From positions 1,798,001-1,862,000 of the forward strand of contig JANATG010000001.1 in the NCBI GenBank assembly GCA_029449235.1: 64,000 nt of DNA, given 5' to 3'. This DNA comes from Linnemannia schmuckeri. Its lineage: Eukaryota > Mortierellomycota > Mortierellomycetes > Mortierellales > Mortierellaceae. Of the stretch, positions 13,094 through 25,200 are shown piece by piece; the first letter of the stretch is position 1, and each line of letters starts with the position of its first letter. The translations under genes were made by a program, and so were the position numbers. Under the pieces are notes generated by a model. That model saw only the letters and a list, made by a program, of their open reading frames with translations, did no database searches and was not told the origin of the DNA.

Positions 13094-13124
<31 letters not shown>
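13094..13124. repeat. (AT)n microsatellite
   Basis: An uninterrupted AT dinucleotide run of about 15 units lies between TTTTACA and AAAAAAG. It is a simple sequence repeat in a gene-poor region. Confidence 0.95.
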
Positions 13125-13130
<6 letters not shown>

Positions 13131-13422
13131 ATGGTTGCCACAACCATGGAAATCCCAGAAACGCTTTCATCAAACCCCCGCCGAATACATCAACATGAAC
13201 AGCTTTATCGTTTTTTAGTAGTAACCCACTCCCCCACTCGAACAAGCCCCGAATGTTTCGAATATGAACACAAAGTGGGGATGGATTGAGCATGTTTCTC
13301 ACCCTGTTTCCCATTTCCACGGATCATAAGGCAGGCAGCTGTGCCCATGTTGGAGAAAAGGAGAAGGTTGGGGCGGAAGAACACCCGAAAACAACGAGCG
13401 GAGTAAAGAAAGAGAGCTTCTT

Positions 13423-13463
13423 GTCTGCCTGTCTGTCTGTCTGCCTGCCTGTCTGCCTGCTTC
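13423..13463. repeat. Imperfect (CTGT/CTGC)n microsatellite
   Basis: Tandem CTGT and CTGC tetramers run for about 40 bases, then change to a C/T-rich stretch. They lie about 350 bp downstream of the Kelch-BTB stop codon. Confidence 0.85.
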
Positions 13464-13809
13464 TGCTGCACTTGCATCTTGTCCATCTCCCTCCCTCCCC
13501 CCTTGCCACTTGACTCATGAGGCAGCCCATTCAATCCAATCCTCACTCCCCACAATGGCGATAGGGGGTATCACTCCGCTTCAACCTTGTTGGCCGTTTA
13601 ACCATGGCTGGCAACGAAGGTTTAATGCAAACAAGAGAAACGTGTACTCCATCCAGCCTAAAATCATAAACAACGCGACATGGCAACAAGTGGCCAACTT
13701 TTCTACCTATACATCCTTTCCTAGGCATCGCGTCTGAAATCGGGTAGGCATTTAACGAATTAAACAAAAGAGAGAGACAGACGTTTTATGAAGTAAATAT
13801 GTGCTATGG

Positions 13810-16651
13810 TTATCGACCTCCAAAGGGACCCATCATTGTGCCACCAACTCCAGCTCCTCCCATGGACACTAACAGATATCAGCAAAGACAAAATAAAACG
13901 AAAAAAAAAAGCATTAGCAAATATAACTCTCATAAGGCAATACAGGGTTCTAGGACCACACAACAGACAAGAGGAAGGCTTACAGAAGCTGGTGTCCATG
14001 AGTTTTTGGATAACTTCCTTCTTGGCCGCTTCGTCCGGCTTCTTCTTGTCTCCAACTTCAGATCCAGATCCGCTTTTACCACTCTTGACACTGGCCGTAT
14101 CCGACTGGACTCCAGTAATCGGAGCTACGCCCATGCTGGCAAAGGCCGGAACTCCCCTCTTTGTACTTGTGCTGGAGCCAGACCGTGTGCTTGCGCCAGA
14201 GCTTGCCACATTCGATGACTTGTTCTTGGATCCAGGGAAGGAGAAAAATGACGACTTTGTGGCTGTTGGAGGCGTCGACGGCACTGCTGCTGCTGGAGGT
14301 GGAGGCGACACCGGTGGTGGCGTCAGAGGTTCGGTATTCCAATGTTGAGGAGGCATCGTGCCAATGACCGAGCCCCGATTCCTGAGCATAGGATGAGGCA
14401 AAGCCGTGGAGCCCTGCATTGAATGGCGGTTGTAGTCGGGTGAGGGGGGTCCACTGATCGATGTGGGTGAGAGTGGTGGGGGTGGATTGGGTTGGAACAG
14501 TCCATGGATATTGTGCTGTTGTGACATATATGGAGCATGTCCGTTGACGCTGCTGCTACTGTAAGGGCTGTACTGGGATTGATCCTCGCCCCCTGCTCCT
14601 CCGTTCGGGTGATAGGGCTCTGACGAGCTCCACGCATTGTTGGCAGAAATACCCTGGCTAAGCGCCTGTTGCTGTTGAAGTTTTAGTTGTTGTTGCTGGA
14701 GCATCTTCTTGGCTGCAATCATGACCTTGAGAGATCGGATTTGAAGACCAATCTGCTGTGAAAGCGCTGCTGTCTCATAAACCATCGCCGCCGTCGACAT
14801 GTTGAGCATCTGGTGAAGCGCATGTGTCGCCAGGTCCCTGAGGCGGTCGAGACCATACATATCTGCGAGAAGTAAAAGCTGCGATAGGACTTGTGAGTGG
14901 TGCTGTTGTGCCGTGACCAGATGATCCGTGTAGAGGTACTGCAGGAACGCCAAAACAACAGTATAAGGCTCTGGCAGAGAGAGTGTCTTTTTGGTTGAAA
15001 GAGTTGGATCGTGTTCGGTATTGTCGGTTTTGCATTGCGCCGCTTCCTTTTCCTCCTGCTCTCGCATCAGTGCTCCAAAATAGGGCCAGCGAGCCGAAAG
15101 AATGGCCGAGTTGACGGGGATTCTCTGATCGTCCTGAGTCAAGATCTCAAAGTCGGCCATCGAAGGATCGTTCAACAGGCTGAGACCGAGCTCCTGAGCT
15201 GTCTGAGTCATGGTGGTAGGAGGATGCTGATAGATACCAAAGGCCTCCAGATCGACGATCGAGACATGCTCAAAGTTGGTCTGACGGTTCTGATAATCAT
15301 CCGCAAGACTACGCGACTTGTTGCCAAAGACCAAGTAGGCATTCGAGTTCTCCAACAACAGACCTCTGTTCCAAGATCCAGTGCTGAACACAGTGCCCGT
15401 GTCAATGCGAGTCCAGGCCAAGCTGGAGAGATTTAGAGACCAGATGCTGAACGACTGATGAGCGTTGGTAAGATAGGTTCCGGAGAGGAGGAGATGCTGT
15501 CCGGCAATGGCTCCTGTAGGGAAACGCAGGCCAGGAGGAAGGACATTGCCCGTCATGGAGTGAGAGTGGTCCTGGGTGACAAAGCCAGGAGGGGTCAAGA
15601 CCTGGAGTTCACGCTTGACATCCGTAAAGTTAAAGTTGGAGTAAATATACACAGGGTTCTCTTCCTGCTGGACGGGGGGAGCGGACGTCATCGACTGGGA
15701 CAGTCGGTAGATAGATGAGCGCTGGTCGCTCGTAGATGGAGGCGAGGTTGCCAAACCTCCAGATCCAATCGACAGACGTGACATATGGGCACCTTTTTTG
15801 GAGAGGGCAAGGTTGGATGAGCTGCGGCGGAGTGAGGGAGTATAGTGAAGAGAGGTGTTGGAGGGGGTCTTGCGCAGGTACGATGTAGGGAATCCATCCG
15901 AGGTGACCGATGTGGGTGAAAGGGTGGGCGACAGTGATTCAGCTTCGCTTCCAATGAGGGGCATGAAGGAGCCCTTGCCACTACCGCTGACGGCAATGGA
16001 ACGATAAGAGCCGCAGTGCTTTTCAAAGGGCATTGAGGCGACCCATTGGAGGCTGTCAAGGTCAAGGACACTCACTTCTTCAATGTACTGGTTGCTGATG
16101 TCCTGACCGCCAATGATGACCAACTTGTTGCCAGAGACACTGCTGAGATGCGCATAACGGGGCTTTGGTGCGTGCGGTGAGGATGGGATGCGGACTTGGC
16201 GCCACTGGAGAAGCTCGAGGTCCAGGATCTTAATATCATCAAAAACAACGAGGTCCTGGGGCTGACCCTCGGCAGATCCTGAGGATGAAGGTCCCATACC
16301 GCCAAAGATGACGATGGTGTTCTTGTAAGCATTGGCCGAGTGGAAATAGCGTTCGGTTGGAGGAGCACCCATCTCGTTCTCGTCTTCTGCTCCGGGGTCG
16401 CCAATGGCACGTTTAGGGGCGACGTTGACGATCTCGGAGACGTTCTGCCAATGAAAGTCGCTGAGGTTGAGGACAAAGAGCGAGTTGGTCATTTGCCTGT
16501 TCTGGATGAGTCTGCCGCCAAAAAGGAAGAGTTTGTCCTCGACGATGGTCATTGTTGCGCCGACCAAGGGCGGGGGGATGTCGCCGGTGGTGATACGCGA
16601 CGTTGTGGTTAAGTCCGAGATGGACTGGAGGCCGGGAGTCGGAGCTGGCAT
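13810..16651 (-). CDS. Kelch-repeat and BTB/POZ domain protein
   Basis: Exon 1 is 16651-13984 and a short exon 2 is 13868-13810, giving 908 residues ending in MMGPFGGR. The N-terminal part carries Kelch blades, shown by GATMTIVEDKLFLFGGR, RYFHSANAYKNTIVIFGG and RYAHLSSVSGNKLVIIGGQ (about residues 30-200). A Ser-rich linker and further blade-like segments follow (SFSIWSLNLSSLAWTRIDTG near 400). The BTB domain starts near 485 (DPSMADFEILTQDDQRIPVN, SAILSARWPYFGALM). It is followed by a helical region, then a disordered Gln/Ser/Pro tail. Proteins of this plan can act as Cul3 substrate adaptors or, as with fission yeast Ral2, as Ras regulators; which applies here is not visible. Without the intron the frame would run into an unrelated hydrophobic tail, so the two-exon model is preferred. 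The ATG at 16651 is the first in frame. Confidence 0.9.
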
Positions 16652-16799
16652 GTCTGAAGTTGAGTGCGCCTACTGCGGTACTGTCTTCGTGTTTGTTGTT
16701 CGTTGCCTTGTTGCCGTGCTGGTTCCTGATGAAAACGACACTAGCGAGGGGTTATGATAATAAAAATTGTATCACACCCTGCCAAGGAATAAATATCTT

Positions 16800-16802
<3 letters not shown>

Positions 16803-16830
<28 letters not shown>
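16803..16830. repeat. (GA)n microsatellite
   Basis: An uninterrupted GA dinucleotide run of 14 units lies about 150 bp upstream of the Kelch-BTB start codon, so it falls in that gene's probable leader or promoter. Confidence 0.95.
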
Positions 16831-16833
<3 letters not shown>

Positions 16834-18530
16834 TGGCAGATCTAAAGAGTTGAACACAAAAGCAGGTGAACGAAGGGGGGTGGGTGGGTGCACAAAGATA
16901 GAAGGAGGAAGAAAGAAGGAAGAAGGAAAATGGATAAAATTAATTCGTTCGTTAGTCATTTGATGAACCGAAGGGGGGCGGGATGAAGAAGACAACACCA
17001 ACGATCTCTTGCTTCTCTTTTGACGTGTTAAAAATGAAAGAGACCACGAGCCACGCACACACAAACACAAATACACACTCACGAATCCCACTTCATCATG
17101 CAATTGGACAATTGGCAGTTGGCAACCCACAGATACACTCAAAAATTACAGAGACAGACAAAAGAAAAACAATAATAATCCCAACCCAGCTCACTTTGCT
17201 TTCATCTCCAGCTCCAGCTTCAACTTCAGCTCAGCACTAAGAAAGAACGAGCAAGACTGTAAATAGCCCGCGCTGGTAAGGTAAGCGTGCAGTGGATTAT
17301 GAGTGTCGTCCGTCCCCTAATAAGAATAATAACCGCCGCTGCTCGTTGACGTGTGATATTTGTAAGAGAGCTCAAGAGAGAGACCGACGGTGTAAATAAA
17401 GGAGACGGGGAGCGCGCAAGAGAGAAAGAGAGATGATGTAGATGATGTGGTGAAAATAACTGAGGTGGTTGTGCTGGCTGCAAGGGGTGACAACAGAACA
17501 GAAAAAAAGATGGCCACGAGGCAACAGTGTAGCGAAGGAAAAAAAAGTAGCAAGGGGTCAAGTCGAGTCGAGTCAAGTTACGAAGGAAACAGGGGTTGAA
17601 ATATTAGATGGAAAAGAAAATAAGGTCCACAAGACAGCAAAAGGCAGTTAACCTTGTCGAGTCAGAACAAAGTCAAGGATGCGTTTGGGCGGAAGTTCAC
17701 GGGTAGTGCAACGCAAGGCAGGCGTGTATTCAAGGACGCAGAAGTTGATCAAGGTCGATGTTTTCGTGGTTGTGGTGATAGTAGGAGAAAATGACACTGA
17801 GGATTGTATGAAAGGGGCGTGCGGAGCAATTGGTGAAGTGAGGAGGGAAGTACGTATCACACCTTCCCTGAGGAAGAAGAGTGCAAGTCTAAGTGAAGAG
17901 TATTTACAGTTCAAGTCGCCCTTTGGGTATATAGAGTGTGATGTGTATGGGTGTGATGGCGTGTAGATGAGGGGAGAAGGAGAATGTGGATGTATACGAG
18001 GAGAAAGAGGGTGAAGAGGAAAATGAGAAGGTGAAGAGAGTGAGGACGGAGGAGAGTGAGGACGGAGGAGAGTGAGGAGGGAGGAGACGGACAAGGGTAA
18101 AGAAAAGTAGAAGGGAAGAGAAGAGGCGGGGGAGAGGCAAGGTGAAGAAGAGCAACAAAAGACAAGCGAAGCGGTGTGGTGGGTGGTGTAAAAGAGGAGA
18201 GAGGGGCACAAGGAAAAAAAAATTTGTGGTGGATTATTGTGATGCGCTGCACAATTATTTTTCCACTTGGACAAAAGGGAAAAGAGAGGCGAGCTAGGGT
18301 CTAAGGCCCTACATGCACGCATACATACATCTTGTTACCTTTTGATGGATTTGCTCTCTTGTGTTATTGTCTGTTCGCTTTTGCTTCGCTTTGCCTGCCT
18401 CTTTGTTTGCCTGTCCTCCTTGCTGTTTGCTTGCTCGCTTAGTGATTTTTTTTTTTTGAGTTTGTAAACTTTGCAACGCAATCCATCAGTTCATCAACAA
18501 CCATCGGCCATCTCAACTGATATCTCCCTT

Positions 18531-18672
18531 TTTTTTTTTTTTTTTTTTTTTTTCGTTTTCCTTTCTTTCTTTCTTTCTTTCTTTCTTTCCTTCTTTTCTT
18601 TCTTTTCTTCCTTTTCTTCTTTTCTTTTCTTCCTTTTCTTCTTTTCTTTTCTTTTCTTTTCCTTTCCTTTTA
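18531..18672. repeat. Long polypyrimidine (TTTC/CTTTT) tract
   Basis: After a poly-T run of about 23, the top strand is almost purely T and C for about 140 bases, first as TTTC tetramers and then as CTTTT/CCTTTT units. It is a low-complexity mirror-repeat-like sequence of the kind that can form triplexes (family knowledge, not shown here). Confidence 0.9.
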
Positions 18673-20676
18673 TTCGGCACCCTCTCTCTGATGTCCATTG
18701 TTCATATCCATCTCGTTCATAATATTTGTCAAACTCTCGATTAAAAACGGGTGGAGAGACCAGAGAGTGTCATTCGTTCTCCCACTTTCTCTTCAAGTCT
18801 CAAAAACACACACCATCATAAAACTCACTAAGGACCCTACTATTTTGGACCCCAGGAATTGGCGTTGTTCTCTCTCACCATCTCAAGCGTTGAGTCAGCA
18901 CCTGCCTCAACAAGAGGTGCATGGGATTTTTGTTTTGTACCAATACATGTTTACGTGCTTTGCTTTATTTTATTTCTTTTTTCCGTTCTCGTTCTTGTTG
19001 TTGTTGTTGTTGTTGTTGTTGACCTTGTCCACCCTTGAGAGGTTTATTACCCGCCCACAGAATAACACAATGATATTACTCCACTGACCATTGGACATTT
19101 GTAGCCTTTGGTTTTTTGTATTTTGTTTGTGTCCGTGTTTTTCGTTCCTCTTTTCTTCTCGTCCTCCTGTCCAATTGATGGAGGTGGGAAAGGAAACGAT
19201 GGTGTCTTTTCTACGCTTTTTGCTAACATACCCTTCAAAACACAACATCACATGGTGACTTGGAACAATGCTTATTTGGCTCCGGATAAAAGTTTGACAT
19301 AGCCATAGTTGTTTTCTCCCTTCAAGTTAACCAGTACCTACTATACCTATCGGCCACTTTCTGGAGCCAACTGTTTTGTATTTCTCGATGCAAAAGAAAG
19401 AACAATCAGGGGTGTCATCTTAAGAGCGAGAACCAACGAATCAACAACAAAGAAATAGAAAAAAAAAAGACAAACAAACAGCAGCAAGTGGACCGACGAG
19501 GAAGAGAAAATAAAACAGGCGAGACACATGAGCTTTAAAGAAGAAAAAAGCAGTGAAGCCTATTGAATGTCATGATGGAGCTTACAAGTATTGTTCCCTT
19601 CTCCCTCTCTCTTTCTTTGGCTCTCCTCGACTTTATGTTGCTTTTTTTGTCCTTTCGAATTTGCCATGTGCTTGGCTTTGTCACCGACAAGGGGTGAGCG
19701 ATGGACTCGATGGATGTGTGAGTGCATGGCGCTGCGCGTGCGCGGACACCTAACGGTCTGACTTTGTTGACCTTTGTCTTACGTTTTGCAGAACAAACAA
19801 TATGCGTATGTTTGCTCAGAAGCTAAGTAGGAAGGCACAGAGGTGCAGCGGTCGGGAAAGACTTTCGTCTCCCTTGTTTTTTCACGCCTTTGTGCCATGA
19901 CACCTTCCTTAGGGTAAAGTCAATTAGGGATTGTTCCCTCACAGCCTCGCCCCTTTTTCAGTACAGAGAGTTAACGGTAATGGTGCACTGGCCCCCTCCT
20001 TTTTTCATTAACGGCAAAGCCCTACTGTAAATACAATTTCGCTTTGGCGTTTGGCAATTAAAGAAGGGTACGTTAGGCAAGTAATGTAGAGAACCAACGG
20101 GCAAGAAGAAGGGCTGGTGGTCCATTTTGTTCATTATGATGTTGATTCTGACGACGTTTGCTATTGGGAGGAATAGAGTTCTTTGTTTGCTCAATTTTTG
20201 TCGTCAGGGACCTTACCTCAGGGGTGATGACAGAGAGAGAGATAATGTTTGGTATCATGCTCTCATACCTACCGTTTCGTCTTCTTCCTCGGGCAAACCA
20301 TCGAGTGTCCATGAGACCAAAAAAGAGTCTACAGCCCATCATGCAAAAACTTGGACCACTCTAGTGCACGTCTATCTGAACAAGTTTTTTCACGCTGACA
20401 TGGAGAGACGCTCGGCAACCAAGCATTGCGATCATTCAAGGAAATGTTTGTTTGTAAACTGATGGATGGCGGAGCTGGAATCTCATTCCTCTTTGTCTGT
20501 GCCTAAGTCTTCAGACACCCACACGACCATGAATACTAAAATACAACTCCTTCTTTCCCCATGATTTATATGATGCGAATCGTCGGATTTTATTTGAGTT
20601 CGCAATGCTGATAAAATTACATGGTGTCGATGCGATAAAGAGTAGGGAAAAGGATATGAAAAGACAAAATGTCGCC

Positions 20677-21871
20677 TTAGAACTTAGGACGACGCTTACG
20701 GGCTGTGAATTTGGAATCGTTGGCTGTCTTGTCACCCTTGGCGCGCAACTGCTCCTTCTTCTTGAGAACCCAGTTCTTGTCCTTACCAGGCTTGCGCTTG
20801 CTGGAGCGAATGCGAGAATCGTTTCTCCTAATAAATCATTCAATAAAGAGAGGTCATGAGCGTTAATCACTTGCTATTTTCGTAAAACACTATTTCCTGA
20901 GGATGTCAAAAAAGCTTTCAGTGACTTACTTTTTGGAGGTATACTGAACGCCGTTCTCGCCTGGCTCACCTTCCTCGTCCTCTCCTAAAGCAGCAGGAAG
21001 CTGCTGCTTGACGCCATTGACTTCCTGACCGGCAAAAAGACAGAGATAAAACTTCTTGGCCTTCTTTGAGTTGGGATAATCGACCACAAGACCACCCTCA
21101 AAACCACAGCGGACAGCGCAACCCATAATCAACTGGACCTGGTCATCGTTTTCAGGGTAAAATTGGAAAATGGCGCGAGCACCACGTCGAAGTGAAGAAT
21201 AAAGAGTCGAGAAGAAGCGCATCAAGCGGGCCTTGGGGTGATGCGAAGCCTTGTCGGCGTTGCAAAGCCACTGAAGGACCGAAATCGAGATACAGCCGTC
21301 GAATGTACCGGGGCGGAAAGCCATCCCTTGTCCGGCATCCTGAAGGAACAGATCGCCTGTGGCCTCCTGCTCCAGGGCGACCTCCAACATGGCGGGGGCA
21401 ATGTCGAATCCGACCCAGACATGGCCCTCCTCCTCCAAAACTTCGCCACTGAGTCCTGATCCACAGCCGACATCGAGAATAAATCCTGGGTATCCCTCGG
21501 GCAAGTTGAGCAACTCTACAGCACGACCTGCCATCTCTGCCTGAATAGCGGCAATGCGAGAGCTAGATCGAAGGAAAAGGAAATATATTTTTTTAATGAC
21601 CTAATTTCTCTATTTTTTCCAGAGAATGAGCTGATTGACGCACGCATAAATACTGTCTACCGACTATATCCTGATTCAGCTGCTCTTACTTTCCGGTGTA
21701 CTTGGCGGCCTCCTCGCCTCCATAGACCTAGTATGGAGAAAGTAATAACTTTTGAGTTAGAATGTTTTCGACGAGTAACGTTTCATTGGTAAAGAGTGCT
21801 GTATCCATTATACCACTACAAGTGCCTTTGCATACGATTTCTGGGGGTGCTTGATGCTCTGGTCGTGACAT
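20677..21871 (-). CDS. BUD23: 18S rRNA (guanine-N7)-methyltransferase Bud23
   Basis: Exons on the minus strand are 21871-21836, 21727-21690, 21562-20930 and 20827-20677 (285 residues). Bud23, with its partner Trm112, methylates a guanine of 18S rRNA (G1575 in yeast) and is needed for small-subunit export. The start MSRPEHQAPPEIVYGGEEA matches the family (RPEH, PPE). SAM-binding motifs are ILDVGCGSGLSG and GFDIAPAML. Family blocks DGCISISVLQWLCNAD, FQFYPENDDQ and DYPNSKKAKKFYLCLFAG follow. The basic C-terminus ends KNWVLKKKEQLRAKG and RKRRPKF, as in yeast and human homologues. Each splice junction restores a conserved residue string (for example NSRIAAIQAEMAGRA), so the model is secure. It is divergent from the AT-hook gene at 22223, with 351 bp between the start codons. 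Confidence 0.97.
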
Positions 21872-21953
21872 GGTGGAAGTGGTGATGGAGTTGTTTCTTC
21901 AGCCTGATCACCTTCAGCTTCGCCTAAAAAAAAGAAAAAAATCAAAAACAATG

Positions 21954-21961
21954 TGACGTCA
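21954..21961. promoter_or_regulatory. CRE-type palindrome TGACGTCA in a divergent promoter
   Basis: A perfect eight-base TGACGTCA palindrome lies in the 351-bp gap between the divergent starts of BUD23 (21871) and the AT-hook gene (22223). bZIP factors of the ATF/CREB class bind this sequence (established). That it controls both genes is inference. Confidence 0.5.
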
Positions 21962-22222
21962 CTTTGAAGCAAAAAGCAGTCCGGACAGGAGGCCTACAGC
22001 GGTCAAACACTTCAAATTCTCTCTCCAAGCTATTCGACAAGGCCTTTCATTCATTCAAGACACTTGCCGTGATGCCGCCCACGACCCCGACGAAAGAGGT
22101 TCATAGGGGAGCAAGGTAAAGCCTACAGGCGAAAATATAACTTGGCGTATAATGCAAAGAATAGGTGTCTTCTGCAGACTTGCAAAAGTACTGACTTTTT
22201 TTATTTGTTTCAAAGTATTAAT

Positions 22223-25200
22223 ATGAAATCTGGTCGCGTGGAGGGGAAGCTTCAGGAACAAAGGCCACGGGCGCGACGGAGACTGTCTAAAGGATCGACA
22301 AAAAACTCGGAGAAAGAATATGATATAAGCGAGGCACAGAGTTCTGGTGGTAATCAGGGCGCTACAGAATCGATGGAAGGCGTGGGGCAGGAAGTCGGTG
22401 CAAACGATACACCTGGGTCCCACATCGATCAGGACGACAGCACAGCGGAGAAGACAGTAACGGTAGAACAAGATCAAATCGACCTCGTCCCTAGCTGGGT
22501 CGCAAAGCGATATTCACAATTATCTGTCCGGCCTCCGCTACCGTCCGTGATGGCGCGAAAGTACGAACTCTGGAAGAACGATCTGGACTTTGTGGCAGAA
22601 CGAAATGTATACTGGGGGACGGCGGCACCACGTCTGGCTGATCGGAGATCGGAGTCACACCAGCCGCAGGCGCACGAAGTGGGACAGGAGGAGGAGGATA
22701 GCTTGAGCTGCGTGCCATGTCTTGCTCAAGGACGGGAGTGTTCCAAAGATAGGCCCATCTGTACTCAGTGCCAGTGCCAGTCCGAAGATGACGTCGCCCC
22801 CACGGCTGAGAAAGCCCCGACCATGTGCTCATACCATGACGACAGAACTTCTGTGTCTGACTCCAGGCGCCAGAGCCCGAAGAGGAAGAAGAGACGGAAC
22901 TTGGAAGCGAACTTGGCGGTGGCGGTGGAGTACCTGGATAGCGGACTGGATGAGAGCGAGAACGAAGAACTGTCTAACGATGACCCTTCGAACGATAACC
23001 CTTCGAACGATAACCCATCGAACGATGGACCGTCGAACGATGGATTGTCGAACGATGGACCGTGGAAGGTGGGAGTGCAGGGCGAGCGCGATCCTGATGA
23101 GGAAGCAGAATCAGCGGTCAAAGAATCAGCAAGATCAGAGTGGCTCGCGAAGGCGCTGTTTGCAGAGGATGAGGGTCTCGGCTATCACGGTCCCGCCAAG
23201 ATACCTAGGAAGCGTGGGCGTCCGTGGAAGATACCGCCAGAAGAGCAACCGGTCAAAATTCGAAGACCTGTAGGTCGTCCACGGAAGGTGCCGGCGGGAG
23301 AGGAACCGGTCAAAATTCGAAGACCTCCAGGTCGTCCACGGAAAGTGCCGACGGATGGTGTGAAACTTTATGAGTCAAATGCACTGCTCGGGTCGGTCAG
23401 GTCTGTGAGACAAGAAAGGAAGGCCGTGAAAATAGCCATTCTCAAGGCCAAGCTCGAGGAGAAGCCTAAGGACAAGGGCAAGGACAAGAGCAAGGGAAAG
23501 GGCAAGGACAAGGACAAGCACAAGGACACGGCCAAGGTTACGCCGCAGAGACGGGAATTCACCACTCGCGTGATGGAGAGATACTTGAAGGATACCACAC
23601 GGAAGCTCAACGCCCTCGGTACATGGACAGAAGTCCCTAATACTCCTACAGGAGATCAAGAACAGGAGGGGATTGAGGTGGCTGCTGACGTTGGCGTGAA
23701 AGATGAGAGCGACGAGGAGACAGCGACGCCGGCAATATCCAAGTACAAGGAGCAGATTGCTAGCACTTTTCGGCCATGGATCGCTCAGAAGTACGAAAAA
23801 GTTATCCCCTCTGCCTGTGGTAAGTGCCTTTTCAGATCATGTCTATGTTCTTCATACTTCTTGTGCTGCTTGTATTTTACTGACGATTTTCTATCGCTTA
23901 CTAGACCTTCCCGACACGAGTCTCTTGCAGGCTCTTCACTATTACGCGTCTTACTACTACACTCATGTCAGTCCGAGTCCGGATATGTTCGAGGCCATGG
24001 ATCTAACATCTCACATCGCACTTGGCATGATTGTCCAAGAAATCATCTCGGACTTTGCATTCAAGCTCGGGAAGGATTCACAGCTCGAGGATATCCAAGT
24101 CAAGGTTGACAAGTTGGTTGCCGCTCAGCACGGCGACAAGTGGGGCAAAGACTTTTTGAAATACCTGGAGAGCCGGGTCGCAGATGGACCTTTGTTGCCC
24201 AAGCAACCCGCCAAGAAACGGCGATATTCAGGATCGGTGGACGGATCGGCGGAGAGTCCATATGAGAGTGATTCCAACACAAACGTGAGTGGGGACGAGG
24301 ACATGAGCCATGATGCGCAAACTTGGGACGAGTTGGAGGAGCTGAGGAGGACAACAACATCTCTTGGGGTTCGTACGGTGAAGGAGCTTGTCAACCGTAC
24401 GAGGTTCGACATTAGCGTGGAGGAAGCCTTGGAAATCAACAATTTGGATGGTGAAAAGACAAGCGGCCGCTTTTCCACGTCTTCGCTCTACAAGGACTCC
24501 GACTTGGACAGCTCTGACGATTCGGATGCCAATTCGACCAGAGCAGGAGACGGTGGATGGATGACGCAGTCCACGTTGAAATCAGTCAAGGAAACTCCCT
24601 TCAGGATAACGCTCGGTAGTGATTCGGAGAGCAGTCTGTCGGACAAGGAGGATACAAAAATGCCTGCGAGGAACTCGAAACGCAGCACAACTGGTGGATC
24701 CGAGATGGGCAGTTTCGACGACGGCAACATGCCAGAGATTGACTTTTCACCGTCTATCTTGACTCAGTTGAGCAACAACCGTTTTGGATCTCAGCTTGTA
24801 TTTGGCTTGGACGATTCATCTTCGGACAATGATAATGGTTCCGCTGAGCTGGATGGCCCTACTATGGTTCGCTCTCAAGTTCTCCAGGAAGACAGTGACG
24901 AGTCGTCTGCAGATGAGGGAGGCAGCTCTGAGTCGGATTCTGAACAGGAGGTGGCAGCGACGGGAGATAAGGCGGAGAAGGAGGAAGACGAGGAGAAGGA
25001 GGAGGAAGACGAGGAGGAGAAGGAGGACAAGAAGGAAGAAGACGACGAGGACAGCAATTCAGACGAGGACGAGTCCATACAGGAGAATGCCGAAGATGCT
25101 TATGGCACTTCCAATAACGATGACTTCTCGCCTTCTATGTTGACCCAGGTCAGCGCGACTGTGTTTGGATCTACGTCCAAGTTTAATCAGGAAGAGCCGT

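Larger units (their letters stand above)
10633..13809. other. Gene-poor region upstream of proline dehydrogenase
   Basis: No open frame here shows a domain or normal composition. The stretch holds a 22-A run (10802-10823), a CCAAT sequence near 10883 and a TATTTAAGG-like TATA element near 10857 reading toward the proline dehydrogenase gene. It also has A-rich runs (11290-11700 and 11980-12020), a poly-T run (about 12924-12948), an AT dinucleotide run and a CTGT/CTGC repeat. The part near 10650-11000 is probably the PRODH promoter and 5' leader. The part just below 13810 would be the Kelch-BTB 3' UTR. Confidence 0.5.
16652..20676. other. 4-kb gene-poor, low-complexity region
   Basis: No convincing coding region was found on either strand. 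The longest frame (minus, 18322-17648) is a Ser/Pro/Leu string that arises from C/T-rich sequence. Landmarks are a GA dinucleotide run (16803-16830), purine-rich sequence (17990-18120), a long TTTC/CTTTT tract (18531-18672), a GTT run (about 18992-19021) and scattered homopolymers. Part of it is presumably the long 5' leader and promoter of the Kelch-BTB gene. The low-coordinate strip next to 20677 would be the 3' UTR of BUD23. A non-coding RNA cannot be ruled in or out. Confidence 0.5.

Noticed and set aside
17648..18322. 224-codon open frame on the minus strand
   Set aside because: It is a Ser/Pro/Leu low-complexity string from C/T-rich DNA, with no domain and similar open frames in the other two frames.
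20127..20462. 111-codon plus-strand frame
   Set aside because: It overlaps other short frames, has no domain or plausible gene context, and lies in a gene-poor stretch.
22974..23062. Tandem 15-bp unit that could suggest a CRISPR-like or satellite array
   Set aside because: The units are in frame and encode an SND-P/G peptide repeat inside a gene; there are no unique spacers.
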